A DNA stretch of 64,000 nt, from the NCBI RefSeq assembly GCF_019279795.1, contig NC_056739.1, forward strand, positions 11,044,968 through 11,108,967, given 5' to 3'. Position numbers and translations under genes: made by a program. Origin of the DNA: Protopterus annectens (Eukaryota > Chordata > Ceratodontiformes > Protopteridae). The notes beneath the pieces were generated by a model, which ran no database searches, was not told the origin of the DNA, and saw only the letters and a program-made list of their open reading frames with translations. Below, piece by piece: positions 11,020-22,556 of the stretch (position 1 is its first letter; each line of letters starts with the position of its first letter).

Positions 11020-11670
11020 CTGTTGAACGAAAGCTGGATGCAAAACCATTCAACCTGCCAAACTGAACCAAGAATTGCTACACTCAATGCAGGTTCATTG
11101 ACAGGATGGAGCTTGGAACTGTATGCCAGGATGGTAAGGTGGAGGCTGGACTTGCTATGCATCCAGGATCCAAGATGGAAGGACAGTGCAATAAAGTCTC
11201 TAGGCTCCAGAGTCTACTACTCAGGAGGAGGACAGGCTAGAAATGGTGTGGGAATTGTGGTAGGGGAGAGGCTTCATAAGACAGTGTGGGACATCATCAG
11301 AATTAGTGATACACTGTAGTCTATGATCGCTATAAGTCTAAGGATGGGGCACTATTTACAATCTCAGCCTATGCCCCACAGCAGGGTTGTGACAGCAGTG
11401 AGGAAAAAAGTGCATTCAGACAGCAGTTGCAGGGCCTACTAGATAAAGCAGGACAACTGGAACTGGTGTTGATAATGGGTGACCTGAATGTACATATTTG
11501 GACAGACAGAACAGGATATGAGGACTATCTGGGTCCACATAGGTAGGGCAACAGGAATAAAGAAGGAGAGAGCATTCTAGACTTCTGACTGGAAAATGGC
11601 TTGATAGTTGCCAACACATGGTTCAGAAAGGGAGACAGTCAAAATACTTCATGTAAAATTTAACAAGATG
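11020..11670 (+). mobile_element. RTE/Rex3-like LINE fragment, AP endonuclease domain
   Basis: The plus strand encodes the N-terminal endonuclease of an RTE-type LINE. RIATLNAGSLTGWS (11070 on) is the opening block (family form TLNVGTMTGR). LDLLCIQDPRWK carries the usual catalytic Glu position as Asp (family form CVQETRWKG). NGVGIVVGERL, ISAYAPQ, VLIMGDLNVHI (the catalytic D-x-N) and VANTWFRKGD follow in order. At least two in-frame stops fall inside, one just after the ISDTL block and one near 11586, so this is a dead copy. It stops abruptly near 11670 with no RT, so it is 3'-truncated or interrupted. Confidence 0.8.
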
Positions 11671-12361
11671 GCATAACTATTGTCACTATATGTATTCTTA
11701 AATCCTGTCTCATTTCTGCAGTCCAAAGTACAAGCTACAGTTTGAATGGATTTGTTAAGCAGCACTTCTTGCTTATATTTATTGCAGTCCTGTTCATGCC
11801 CTTTCTCTAAAAAAAGGTATCAACATCAGTGAACTACTAATTCCGAGCATCCATCCCATATGTACTTTTTGCTTGCCTACTCAATGTTCAGAAATCAGAA
11901 AACTGCTCAGCAAGCCTTCGCCAAAACTACCTTTTCACAAACCTTTGCACAAGCAGCCCTGGAAAACTAGTGGTTGATCACGTGTTATGGCACAGTCAGA
12001 CACCATAGCCAAGGAGGTGGGGCCAGTTAGTTTGTGGGTCTGACATTATTTGCATTTTAATTTACCATTGTGCTTTTTCTCTGGTGTGGAGCAGGATATT
12101 TGAGGAAATCTAAGCAAAGGTTGGTTCTCTCAGCTGGGGTACCGTTTTTGCAGACCACGCCCATCTTCCCTGTGTCTGCTCAGGTTTTCTCTAGATGTTC
12201 TCGTTGTCTTTCCTTCTACAACCCAAAGTCATTCTGTAAGTGAAGTGGTGCCCAGGAAGCAGCACTAAACTCCTCTTCCCCTGAAGCTCTCAGCTCCTTG
12301 TAAAATGCACTTGACACTCAACTTTATCTCTCAACTTCGCAGCAGAAAAAAATCTGGAAAA
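11671..12361. other. unassigned
   Basis: No ORF, repeat copy or RNA gene recognised. Confidence 0.4.
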
Positions 12362-12632
12362 GGCCAAAATTTATTGGGGGGACAAAGGCCCAAAACCAGG
12401 GACACATTTTAAACATTGCTTGTATAATTTTAGAAAGTTGCTAAAATAAAATGTTTTGTGTTACCATGCATTTCCTGAAAGATAGGAAAACTGAAACTTA
12501 AATGACTGTCATTATTTAATGACTTCAGTCCTTACTGATTTGCTAGAAAAAACACACATTTTAAGAGGAACAGACCAAAAGTATGAGCCAAAAATTCCAG
12601 ACATTCTCTGAAAATCTGGACAGTTGAGAGCT
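12362..12632 (+). repeat. Repeat family R1, copy 2
   Basis: Shares with the copies at 8696 and 42424 the blocks GGACAAAGGCCCAAAA, CATGCATTTCCTGAA, AAAAAACACACATTTTAAGAGG and AATCTGGACAGTTGAGAG. It aligns best with the 42424 copy. Confidence 0.7.
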
Positions 12633-12745
12633 ATGGATTCACATCCTTGAATCACAAGTGGTGGGAGGGGTAGAGAATTCAGGCTCTTGTTTCTTGTACC
12701 TAAGGTAGAGGGTTTGAGCTTGAGTAACACTAACCACCAGGTATG

Positions 12746-12746
<1 letters not shown>

Positions 12747-12812
<66 letters not shown>

Positions 12813-12826
12813 GAAGCAGCTAAAGT

Positions 12827-12883
<57 letters not shown>
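12747..12883. repeat. Paired (CA)n microsatellites
   Basis: Two (CA)n arrays (12747-12808 and 12828-12883), each followed by a near-copy of GTGAAGCAGCTAAA. The unit '(CA)n plus GTGAAGC-ARC-TAAA' therefore appears duplicated in tandem. Long Cys-Val or His-Thr frames over it are artefacts. Confidence 0.9.
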
Positions 12884-12885
<2 letters not shown>

Positions 12886-13682
12886 GAAGCAACTAAATTC
12901 TGTAACAGTAATGGCAGATGCAACTCATACACCGTTACCAAGTAAAGCATTATAACTTCTGTGCATTGAACACTTAGCTGGTATAAATAGGCAGCAGTGA
13001 ATGTTAAATCTCTCAGGCAGAAAGGAAGAACAGGACGTCTGTGCAACAATGCATGCACAGACATTATGTGACAGGTGTGTGCGACTAACAAAAACAGTAT
13101 TTTTCAGTCCCTCGGCAAAAAAAATAAAGTGCCACCCAGGGCAGACCTACCCTCTCACCCCCTATCTACGTCACTAATCCCATGTGATGTACACTTCATC
13201 AATGCCTAAAATGCTTCATTTTCTCAGCTAGTTCTGCTGGGTAGTATTTGCACAATCCCCACTGCAACAGTCTTGCCTCATTATTGTGCCTTTCAGTTAC
13301 AGGTCCTCTGCCATAAGTGCATCACTCCCAGCAACAAGTTGTGCAACATTTTCCTTTTTTTTTTTTTATATACAGAACCTACATTTGTCTCGTGTACGTA
13401 CTCCATCATCCCAGGCTGCCGTTATTAACCTTACTTATATTATTATCAGTAAGACTTTGCTAAATGTCTAAGATACTTATTATTTACGTTTTGTCTGTAA
13501 GAATTTGCTAACTATCTAAAATCCAAGTCCCCCTGAATGTCTGCATGGCTGTCATAGGTGGTTTAATTTAGTTAAGCCAGTTGCCCAAAGTCAAAGAAGA
13601 GCTGAGTTTTAAATCAAATTCATGTATACAACTCATTTACAACTGATTATCCTAATGGCTATATTATATTCCCATAAAGAAA
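12884..13682. other. unassigned
   Basis: No coding or RNA feature recognised. A poly-T tract lies at about 13356-13368. Confidence 0.4.
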
Positions 13683-13885
13683 TAATAATGCCTATTTATT
13701 AACCGGGAAAGCCCACTGGACACACAGACCCTTATCGAGGGTGACCTCTTAGCAATATCTGGTTAATGACTTGCTCAAGGTCACACAGTAGGTAAATGAG
13801 AGCTGAAGGAATCAAACCCTGTACCATCAGAACTCCTGCTTACAACCTTAATGTAACTTCTGCACTAACAGCTAGGCAGTCAAAA
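13683..13885 (-). mobile_element. CORE-SINE (MIR-like) with L2-type 3' tail
   Basis: Read on the minus strand. A decayed tRNA-like head ends in GGGTTTGATTCC (box B-like, about 13818-13807). The CORE segment TGTGTGACCTTGAGCAAGT follows (about 13785-13767), almost the mammalian MIR core. The tail AGTGGGCTTTCCCGGTTAAT (about 13719-13700) leads into AATAAATAGG, and resembles the 3' end of L2-type LINEs. A similar tail sits at the end of the L2-like LINE at 30.1 kb. Confidence 0.65.
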
Positions 13886-15224
13886 ATACTCACACAGTTC
13901 AAGCCTAAGAGGGCGCATGGCATAAATGGCACCATTCAAACACAAAAAAGCTAGCAATCTGATGAGCCAAAAGTAGTTTCACTCGTACGCTAAAGAAGCT
14001 TATTTGTATGAAAGCAGTTTTTTATCCACTGGCTTAAATAAGTACTGGCTTGTCTGTTCTTGAGTATACTCTATACCCTGAGAATTGATGCCTACTGGAC
14101 CTGCTACATCAATATTTTGTTTACTGCTATTGCACACTTACCTATGCATATCTAAAGCACTCCCTGATTTTTTCTATGACCACCTCTGCTGGCAGGCATT
14201 TTCAGGCATTTTTTACCTTTTCAGCATAGCTCAGTTCCCTCACTTCTGTCTTTAATTTTTCTTTTTCATCTTCAATGCAAACTTTTATCCAAGGGCATTT
14301 CCCCAAGACAAATGTTTATCCTGTGCTCCTTTGGTGTCCTCTGTTGCAGTCCTCTATCATGTTCACTTTTTCTAGGAGTGTACACATTAACATTTCTTGT
14401 TATCCCTTTCATGGGATATATGATATAAGAATTACATCATTATTTTGTAGTCTGTGGACTACATCCTCCTTGGTTTTGCTTCACTGCTATATCTCTTCGT
14501 GTACACTTGATACTAAGGTCTCATTATCACCCAGTCCAATGGTAGATAGCGAGTACATCTTGGTGTGTAATCCAGCATTGCACCTGCCTTGCTAATGGCT
14601 CAGACAATCTGCAACCATACAAACCTATTTCAGTCACTAAAGTGTTCCAAGGCTGTACCCTGCATTGGGGGTGGGTTGGGGGGAATAAATCACAGCCTGC
14701 AGCTCAGGTAACTAGAGTATGAACAAAGGTTCAGCCACCTGATGCAGGTAGGAGGGATGAGTGTGCCCATCCAGGGGGGGAGGGGTTCCCAGACAGCTCA
14801 AGATTGTACCCTGCTGACACAGTCTCTGCTGGAGAGCAGGGGCATATCAGGGTGTGGGAATCCAGTGCAAGAAGGACATGGGTGTGACTGCCCAAGCCAG
14901 TTAGCACACTAGAAAAGCATGCTTACATGTAATGAGGGACATAAGTGTCCCTTGTAATGATACAAATACTCACATGACCACCATGGGAGAGTTAGGCCAT
15001 TCATAAAAACACCCTCACAGCCCAGCCAACATATTAGTGACAACACAAGCAATTCCAATGTCTGCCTCTCAGACATCCACTGATGGGCTTTCACATCACT
15101 GGCTATGCAGACTCCCGCCCTGAGCAAAGAATGGGCATCCAGCAAGAAGAGGGTTGATGGTCAGCAGGTAGGGGGGGGGGGAGTAACAAGAAAAAAGTAT
15201 TCCAGGGCTGTACACTTTGTCACT
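13886..15224. other. unassigned
   Basis: 1.3 kb with no convincing gene. G-rich tracts occur at about 14666-14684, 14775-14785 and 15171-15181. The 106-aa frame at 14275-14595 shows no recognisable family. Confidence 0.4.
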
Positions 15225-15508
15225 TGTCTCAGGTATTCAAATGAGATACTGAGGCATGGAATGCGTTCAAGTCGTTTATTGTACTTAAGCACATCAGGCG
15301 CTGTAACTGGAACATATATTTTGAACTTCATAAGTTTACTGACTGACTTGTTACTTCTAACATACTCACATATGCATCTCCATTCAAGCTTGCACTCATA
15401 CTGATTGAATGCACAAAGTAGCACTGATCTCGCACATGCTCAGTAACTTATAAGCACATGCTCTCTGACTAATGTGGCTGACTAGGTTCAATATACACAC
15501 TGATCTAC
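15225..15508 (-). repeat. 3' LTR of the Mag-like fossil
   Basis: Aligns over its whole length with 20679-20962; shared landmarks include TATTCAAATGAGA, GAGGCATGGAATGC, TATGCATCTCCATTCAAGC and TGGCTGACTAGGTTCAATA. Ends are placed where the match stops, accurate to a few bases. Confidence 0.85.
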
Positions 15509-15522
15509 TTCCTCCCTCTTTA
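15509..15522 (-). other. Polypurine tract of the Mag-like fossil
   Basis: On the minus strand AAAGAGGGAGGAA directly precedes the 3' LTR, where the plus-strand primer of LTR elements lies. Confidence 0.7.
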
Positions 15523-17126
15523 ATTTTGTTTGACATTGCAAAAAAGAAGAACAAAGACATATTAAGAGCTAGACATTATTTCAACATTTCAACAAAACAA
15601 AACTGCTTTCAAGTCCAAGTCGCTGTGTATAATGTATTTGGTCTGGAAATTCTACCTGATCTGGTAACATAGAAATTCTGACCGGGTTTAGCAACATGAA
15701 CAGCCCCTGGGGATTCTTTCAAAACTGGAACTTTGAGGGTTATATCAAAGTTGTTTGAAGGAAACGCACTGTTATTTTGAATTTGAAGAGTTGATGAGTC
15801 ACTCTTAGAATTAGAGTCATCGGCAGAGGTATCTGTTGTGTCACTGGTTCGGGGAAGGTAACACATGTCTTTGATTCCTTTTGAAATCCATTCCTTCAGA
15901 TTTTATGATCTAAGATCTCATTTCCTCACAAATGTTCTTCATGATTCCCACTCAGTCATATTCTTCAGAAATGCATTCTCACAACTTCTCCTTGTAGTAA
16001 TGGTCTAAGGGATTTACCAATCTTAACATAGTACAACTTTTGTGACTGAAGTTTTCTTGAAAATTGAGCCTTGTCCGCTCTATTGTTCTTTGCATTTGGT
16101 ACTAACAATTCTTTACTGATTGAAAGAGTTGTTCTAGTCTGCCTGGAAATCAATCTTTGAGCAGGTGAACCAAGCAAGTTGTCTCAAGGAATGTTTCTGA
16201 GATTGAGTATGTTAAGGAAAACATCGGTACCATCTTCCTCAGATTTCTCCAAGTGCTTTGTACTCTGAACTGTACGTTCAGCTAATCCATTGGCTTGCGG
16301 ATACCCAGGACTACTGGTAATATGAACAAAGTCCCAAGACTCAGCAAATTTCTTGAACTGCTGACTTGTAAACTGTGCACCACTGTCAGACATGACTTTG
16401 TGCGGACTACCATGGACAGAAAAATGTCTCTTCAATTTTGTAATGACTGTGCTGGACATCAGGTTAGGAAGTAGGGCAGTTTCAAACCAATTTGAATAAG
16501 AGTCTACTAACACTAAGTAATGCTGACCATTCCATTCAAAAATATCTGTGGCAACCATTGACCATGGTAATTCAGAAATCTGGTGTAGAAGTGGTTCTTT
16601 TTGTTGATGCAGTTTGTTGCTGTTGTAAATTCAACATGCTAGAGTTTCCTTCTTTATATCAATAGACATAGAAGGCCAAAATACAATACCCCCTGTCTTT
16701 CTTTTGGTTGAATCAGTACCTGGGTAACCATGATGCAAAATGTTGATATATTCCTGTTGTAATTCCTTAGGAATTACCAGTTTTGGACCTTTCATGATGA
16801 TTCCTTATTCCATCACGAGTTCATCTCTGTAAGCAAAATACTGCTGAATGTCAAGTGGTAAACTGGTTTGGCGTGTTGGTCATCTTTGACTGATAACATT
16901 TTTCAGCTTCTGGAGAATTGGGTCTGAAGCTGTGGGATTTCTTAGTTCATAAAGGTGTGATGACAAAAGATTTCTGACATCCATGACTCCCAAGTCTGTT
17001 GTCTCATTTTCATACTGGCGTTTGTCTGGGTGAGCATGACAAAGCATCAGCAAGGTACAAGTGTTTGCCCTTTTTGTAAACAATATTGAAATTGTACTTT
17101 TGCAATTTTAACATCATGTGTTGCAA
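15523..17126 (-). pseudogene. Integrase region of the Mag-like fossil
   Basis: Holds the integrase core (16558-16184, e.g. the VATDIFEWNGQHYLVLVD block and a PQANGLAERTVQ block) with N- and C-terminal parts on either side. It belongs to the fossil at 15225-20962 and is broken. Confidence 0.8.
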
Positions 17127-18510
17127 TCAAGCTGGGGCGGTATGCATTGGCTTTTTCAAAATTGTCACTAGTGGATGGTAATCAGACTCTATTTGGGCAG
17201 GTCTGCCATAAATAGAATTACTGAGCTTTGAACATGCGAACACTACTGCCAAAAGTTCTTTCTCTATTTGTGCATAATGCATCTCAGTTTGGGTTAAAGT
17301 TCTTGAAGCATAGGCTACTGGTATGCTTTCTTGTAGACATATAAACTGAATGAAGAAGGCAGAGAAAGCACAAAGTGAACACAACCCAAAAATAGCGTAT
17401 AATAGATTTAATCTCCGCTTTCGTTAAAATAAACTTCTTCAGAAGAAGTCACTTTGTGCTTTCTCTGCCTTCTTCATTCAGTTTATTGTTCTTTTGTGCG
17501 GCTATTTTTCAACGTGGTTTCTTGTAGACATGCTGCACCAAGGCCGTACTTTGAAGCATCACAAGAAAGAGTTACAGGTTTGTGAACATCATCTCAATGT
17601 GGGCAGACTGGCAGTTTTCTTCTTCAGAATATCAAATGCTCTTTGGTGTTGTTCCAACCAGGACCAATTTACATTTTTGTGTCTCAACTCACGTAATAGT
17701 ACAGAAAGCTCACTTAAGTCTGGGATAAACTTTCCGAAATAGTTGACCATACCTAGGAAATGTTGTAAAGATGTGACAATCTCTGGAATTAGCATTTCAA
17801 GAACTGCTCCTTGCTTAGATGAATCTGGTTGTAAGCCAAAACTGGTAAACAAATGTCCCACGTAAGTAAATTCTTTCAGTTTGAATTTATATTTCTGAGG
17901 ATTCAGTTTAAGATTTACTTTACGTGCATAGTCTAGAACTTTCCTAAGATTTCTATCATGTTCATCTTCACCATTGCCTCCAACAATAATGTCTACTACA
18001 ATAACACACGGATAACCAGAAAAACTTTGTTCCATGGCACATTGAAAGACTTCACTGGCAAAATTGATTCTAAATGGCATTCTCAAAAATTTGTATCTAC
18101 CAAATGGTGTACTGAATATAGTTAACAATGAAGATTTGCAATCCAGTGAAATTTGCCAAAAAGAGCTTTTTGCATCTAAGACTGAGAAAACAGTGGAATT
18201 TGGCATGAGAGCGTCTACCTCTTCTACTGTATGCATCAGATGATGAGGATGCTTAAGGGCTTTGTTTAAGTCTCTTGGATCAATACATATTCAAATATCA
18301 CCTGAGCTTTTATTATGAGCTACGACCATGGAGGATACCCATTCTGTCAGTTCTTCTACTGGAATAAGGACGTCTAAATTCACCATTTTGTCTAGTTTTG
18401 CTTTTACTTTACTCTGCATCGCTACTGGAATCTTCTGTGTTGGTCTAACAACTGGACTTACTTCATGGTTTAACTTCATAGAATATGTGACTGGAAGTTT
18501 ACCAAGCTAG
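17127..18510 (-). pseudogene. RT and RNase H region of the Mag-like fossil
   Basis: RT is recognisable from FSVLDAKSSFWQI, FGRYKFLRMPF and NPQKYKF blocks (18236-17589) and RNase H from an IPVAYASRTLT block (17384-17127). A 177-bp insertion lies inside RNase H. Broken. Confidence 0.8.
17341..17517. mobile_element. 177-bp foldback insertion, PLE-tail-like
   Basis: Flanked by a 14-bp duplication TTTCTTGTAGACAT (17327-17340 and 17518-17531). Inside, 17341-17378 is the perfect inverted repeat of 17449-17486 (38 bp). The minus strand holds CTTCTGAAGAAGTTTATTTT, the landmark seen at the 3' ends of Penelope-like elements here. Penelope-like insertions are known to carry inverted end fragments, so I read it as a severely truncated PLE. 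A non-autonomous foldback DNA element is the alternative. Confidence 0.65.
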
Positions 18511-18534
18511 TCTTTGAAAATATCAGCATATTCA

Positions 18535-18930
18535 CTAAAAAATATTCTGTGTAAAACTATCATTGTTATTCAGACTTATATGGTCAGCCCCTTTATTAAA
18601 TGAGATCAGTCCTACTCTCAGACTGTTTTTGAGGCCTAACAGTAACTGCACATGTCTTTTGACTATGTAAAACTGCAAGTCATAGCTGTTTCCAGCAGAA
18701 TGGCATGAAAGAAGTACTGCGCCATCAGTTTGAACCTCTTCACCACCATAAACAACTAGTTTAGCACACTTTGCCGAATCAAGTTTCTCACTAGCTTTTA
18801 CTTTAGCAAACATTTGAGCTACTATAACACTGCACTTAGATCCAGTGTCCCCTTTAAGCTCTACATGTTTCTCATTAATTTGTACAGTACAAAATATTTC
18901 ACTCTTTGCTGACAACTGATAGTCCACCAT
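18535..18930 (-). pseudogene. Protease region of the Mag-like fossil
   Basis: A retropepsin-like segment (ELKGDTGSKCSVI block) upstream of RT. Part of the broken fossil. Confidence 0.7.
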
Positions 18931-18941
18931 ATTAACTGTTT

Positions 18942-19284
18942 GGCCATGGTGGTGCAGCGGTTAGCATTGCCGCCTCACAGCAAGAGGTTCTCTGGTTTGA
19001 TTCTCGGCTGGGGTGCCTTCTGTGTGGAGTCTGCATGTCCTCCCTGTGGTCACGTGGGTTTCCTCTGGGTGCTCCGGTTTCCTCCCACATCCCAAAGACA
19101 TGCAGTAGGTGAATTGGATATTCTAAATTTGCCCTAGGTGTTTGTGTGTGCATGTGTGTGCCTTCTGTGGAAGGTTGGGTGCCTGGCTGGCAACTCGACA
19201 CTGTAAAACTCCAATGCCAATCATGAGCGGACAGATGATCGACTGTGGTGACCCCTAACCAGGAAAAGCCGAAAGAAGAAGAAG
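18942..19284 (+). mobile_element. HE1/DANA-like SINE, full-length copy
   Basis: The best copy in the window, 343 bp. Box A-like TGGTGCAGCGGTTAGCATTG at 18950, CTCACAGCAAGAGGTTC, box B-like GGTTTGATTCTC, core GTGTGGAGTCTGCATG and GGTGCTCCGGTTTCC, AAAGACATGCAGTAGGTGAA, and tail CTGTGGTGACCCCTAACC to AAGCCGAAAG with an (AGA)n end. It is flanked by an 11-bp duplication ATTAACTGTTT (18931-18941 and 19285-19295). It lies between the protease and gag parts of the Mag-like fossil and is younger than it. Confidence 0.9.
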
Positions 19285-19295
19285 ATTAACTGTTT

Positions 19296-20678
19296 CATAG
19301 ATCACAGAGACACCATCAACATAGAAAGTTTGCTCACAGCTCTCAGAGTTTGCTACAGTCTCTATCTGATCTATTTGCTTCTTCAGATACTCTCTTTTAT
19401 CATGTCTGTGATATTTTAGACTTACAAATCCTTTTGAAATTATTCCAGTTTTTACATTTGTGATGTTGCTGACCAAAAGCTAAACACTTTTCCCGTTTAG
19501 GTTCATGACTGCCTCCACAATTGCAACAGTTAACAATGAGGTTGGGTGTGTGACTGCCCTTCCATTTATATTTCTTTTTCATGTTAGCTTTCTATTGCAT
19601 AATATCAACATTTGCACTAGTAGATGCTGCAACCATGCTTTCTCATTTGTGAGCATATTTGCATGCTTTTCTGTAATCTCATGTATTTGACAAATCTCAA
19701 TGATTTGCTCAGTCAGTTCACTAACTCGAAGCAAAATCTTTTTCACTGCATCATCAACACCACATATAAGACGGTCTTTTATCTACTCATCTCTTACATC
19801 ACTAAATCCGCATGTTTTAGCTTTATTTCTTAGGCCAGTAATATATGCTGCAACAGTTTCACCAGACTTTTGATTTCTTGTGAAAATTTGTGCCTTTCCA
19901 TTGTAATATTCTTTTGAGGGTTACACATTTCTCTATATTTAAGTTTTAAGCACTCAGGGTCTTCCCACATTTCAGCCTATATCACAATATGGCAGTTCTC
20001 CCCCTCCCCTACATACACAGCAGGTGCATATACAAATGAACATTCTCATTCAATGGCCTCTGAGCCAGCTAAATTGAGAGCATAAATGCTCTTGTATGGG
20101 CGTCTTTGTCATAAAATGCAGCCTGTATAAAAATATCATATTCTTGCTCACACTTGTCAATTTTCAGCAATATTATCATCAAACACCAGAAGTTCAGGTC
20201 TGTGAAATCCCTCTGCCATAACAATAAATTTCTTTTAAACATAAGTATATATCTGGTACTTGGAATTATGCTCAAGTGCACAACAATCTCTTTGAAAATG
20301 CTGTATTTTAACACTGCAAATACCTCAAACACTCCGGACACTTCGAAAAATTTTAGTTGCTGCAAAAAAGTTATACATTGCAAACAAATTCGGACCTTTT
20401 AGCCTTTTCGAACATTTTAGACACTTCGGAGATTATTTCAAACACATTAATCATTACATCACTATTTTGGACATTTTGAATATCTTGGAAATTATTTTGA
20501 GCACTTCGAATGTTGAGCCATATGTTTGGTGACTGAAAATCATTTAAAATGAATTTAAGTACCTTCAAATAACCACTGACCTGTTTGTGAGTTCTCTCCT
20601 GTATATTACTCCACTTCTAACTGCATGCCTCACTGCGAGTTGCTTCAACTTCAGATCCCATTCTGACATCATGTTGCA
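19296..20678 (-). pseudogene. gag region of the Mag-like fossil
   Basis: A nucleocapsid-like Cys/His segment (CCNCGGSHEPKREKC, 19582-19400) and an upstream gag body, with the 5' leader up to the 5' LTR. Broken. Confidence 0.7.
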
Positions 20679-20962
20679 TGTCTCGTGTATTCAAATGAGA
20701 CACTGAGGCATGGAATGCTTTCAAGTCATTTATTGTACATAAACACATCAGGAGCTGTAACTGGAACATACACTTTGAACTTCATAAGCTTCCTGACTGA
20801 CTTGTTATTTCTAATACACCCACATATGCATCTCCATTCAAGCTTGCACTCACACTGACTGAATACACAAAATGGCACTGATCTCACATGTGCTCAGTAA
20901 CTTATATGCACATGCTCTCTGACTACAGTGGCTGACTAGGTTCAATATACATACTGATCTAC
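20679..20962 (-). repeat. 5' LTR of the Mag-like fossil
   Basis: Partner of 15225-15508, same orientation, similar over its full length. Confidence 0.85.
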
Positions 20963-21845
20963 GCACATTACTTGTAAACTGATGGAAACCAGAGACAGCA
21001 GAATGCTGTCTGAGAGTGAAAAAGAAGGGACCTTGTGTCTACCAGAAAATTACACAAGTGAAGAAGCCGAGACTTCATTGATAGTATCTGGAAGCCTTAG
21101 TCCTACCTTTGACCTTTTTGTGAGATCCATGCTCATTCTAGCTGCCTTTCCTTGACTATCTACCCGGTTACAAATTTTGCTGCAGTACGTATAAATGCTA
21201 AATATAATTTACTGCCTTGCAGTGCCACCGAAGTGGACTAACCTGCTAGATGTAAACCCCAGTGTTGCTCAGAAGTCTAGAGACACACAATTTCCTTTTA
21301 GCTTTCAAATATGGCACACAACACAATTTGTTCATGTTTGTTTTATTTTCAAACTTTTCTGTTGCATAGTTGATTCTGCTTTTTCTAGATTTGAAACGCA
21401 ATGCTCATGTTCATTTTAATTTTAAACTTCTTTTATTGTTGCATTTTTTATCCTGTATCTACCAGACTACTCTTGACTGCATAAATATGTATTTAGCGGT
21501 GATTTATTGACTTACAACATCAGTTACATCCTCTAAGTTCAGGCAGTTGTTAAATGTTTTTGTACAGTGAAGGGTGACTGCTGGAAGCACACAACAGCAT
21601 GCAGTATAAAAGAAGAAAATACAATGCAGTGATACTGTAGACCTGCTGCAGTTTAATCTGGTGAAGCTAACAAGAGTTAACATGCTGCAGTCTGTGTATA
21701 GACATATATTACTTGCAAGATAAATTATAGAATCTTAAAAACGAAATAATTTAGCTCGCTGATGACTGTTGAAACCTATACCTCAAAAAAGCATGAAGGG
21801 AAATCGATGCCCCCTAAAAAATGCAATTCATTCCTGGGTATAGAT
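20963..21845. other. unassigned
   Basis: No recognised gene or repeat. It separates the 5' LTR of the Mag-like fossil from the 3' end of the CR1-like LINE. Confidence 0.4.
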
Positions 21846-21925
21846 TCATAGGTGTAAAGTAGGCTAATGACCATTACTAGGTCTTTTAGAAGCCTAGCTG
21901 CGAAACCCAAATGTGACCCACAAGT
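21846..21925 (-). repeat. 3' terminus of the CR1-like LINE, shared with SINE B
   Basis: Minus strand: CAGCTAGGCTTCTAAAAGAC, then CATTAGCCTACTTTACACC and TATGAATCTATACCC. The SINE B 3' half (TTGGCTAGGCTTACAATGG, then TTAGCCTAGTATGAACC, then TATGAA) aligns with it block by block. Here the segment follows the LINE ORF end (near 21990), so it is the LINE's own tail. Confidence 0.65.
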
Positions 21926-22427
21926 TTTATATTGTAGACATTTATATAGGAGTAATTTCTGGTTATGACATGATTTACTGGATGCTTCAGTCCCTCAGAG
22001 ACATCGGTGCCAGACCACAAATGAATTTCAGATTTCCCATCCAATGATCCAAGTTACACTTAAATAGAGTTAGGGAGGGACTTTGTTTCACATGGATGAG
22101 GATTCTATTCCAGAGAATGGGAATTCTCTGGGATAAATATCTGTCTCTCTAACATGTCCTATATATGTCACAAGCAAAATTAAAATCATTGGATCTAGTA
22201 GTTCTGATGCTGTTTGTTTTGCAGATGTGCAGGCGGTTCATAAGAGCAGGTCCAAGAATACCTTGTAAACCAAGCACTGATCGCCTCTCAGTAGTCTATA
22301 GGTAGAGATAAGACTTTGAGGAGATCTGTATATGACAGTGCATTTATGTACTGTATCCTTTTTCTAAGGAGGCTTTGAGGACACTCCAGCTGCTGCTTGT
22401 GTCTGGTCAGGTACGTACCATAGGTTC

Positions 22428-22556
22428 ATAGGTGAATACTAGGCTAACTGCCATGAAGGGCCATTTTAAGCTTAGCCAATAATCCAAGGTCAGAATCAAA
22501 CCCTGTACCTTATGTTTATAAGGTGAAAACATTAACCACTATACCAAACCTACCCA
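22428..22556 (-). mobile_element. SINE B, copy in the CR1-like LINE
   Basis: Plus strand reads TTCATAGGTGAATACTAGGC, AAGCTTAGCCAA, AATCAAACCCTGTACC and ATTAACCACTATACCA, the reverse complement of the SINE B unit: tRNA-like head (box A TGGTTAAT, box B-like AGGGTTTGATT), then a CR1-like tail. It lies in the same orientation as the LINE. Confidence 0.75.

Larger units (their letters stand above)
15225..20962 (-). mobile_element. Ty3/gypsy fossil, Mag-like (broken)
   Basis: A ~5.7-kb LTR retrotransposon fossil on the minus strand with both LTRs (~284 bp each) and parts in the standard order gag, protease, RT, RNase H, integrase. The gag zinc-knuckle region and pol resemble the Mag lineage of Ty3/gypsy. 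It is broken in many places (roughly ten or more). It carries two later insertions: an HE1-like SINE at 18942-19284 and a 177-bp foldback at 17341-17517. The LTRs differ at roughly a tenth of positions by eye, so the insertion is old. Confidence 0.85.

Noticed and set aside
12512-13091. Long Cys-Val and His-Thr frames over CA/GT arrays (also at 25619-25888, 26079-26328, 29565-30109, 37446-37754, 53378-53762, 61613-61807)
   Set aside because: They are readings of dinucleotide repeats on both strands with no coding character outside the repeat.
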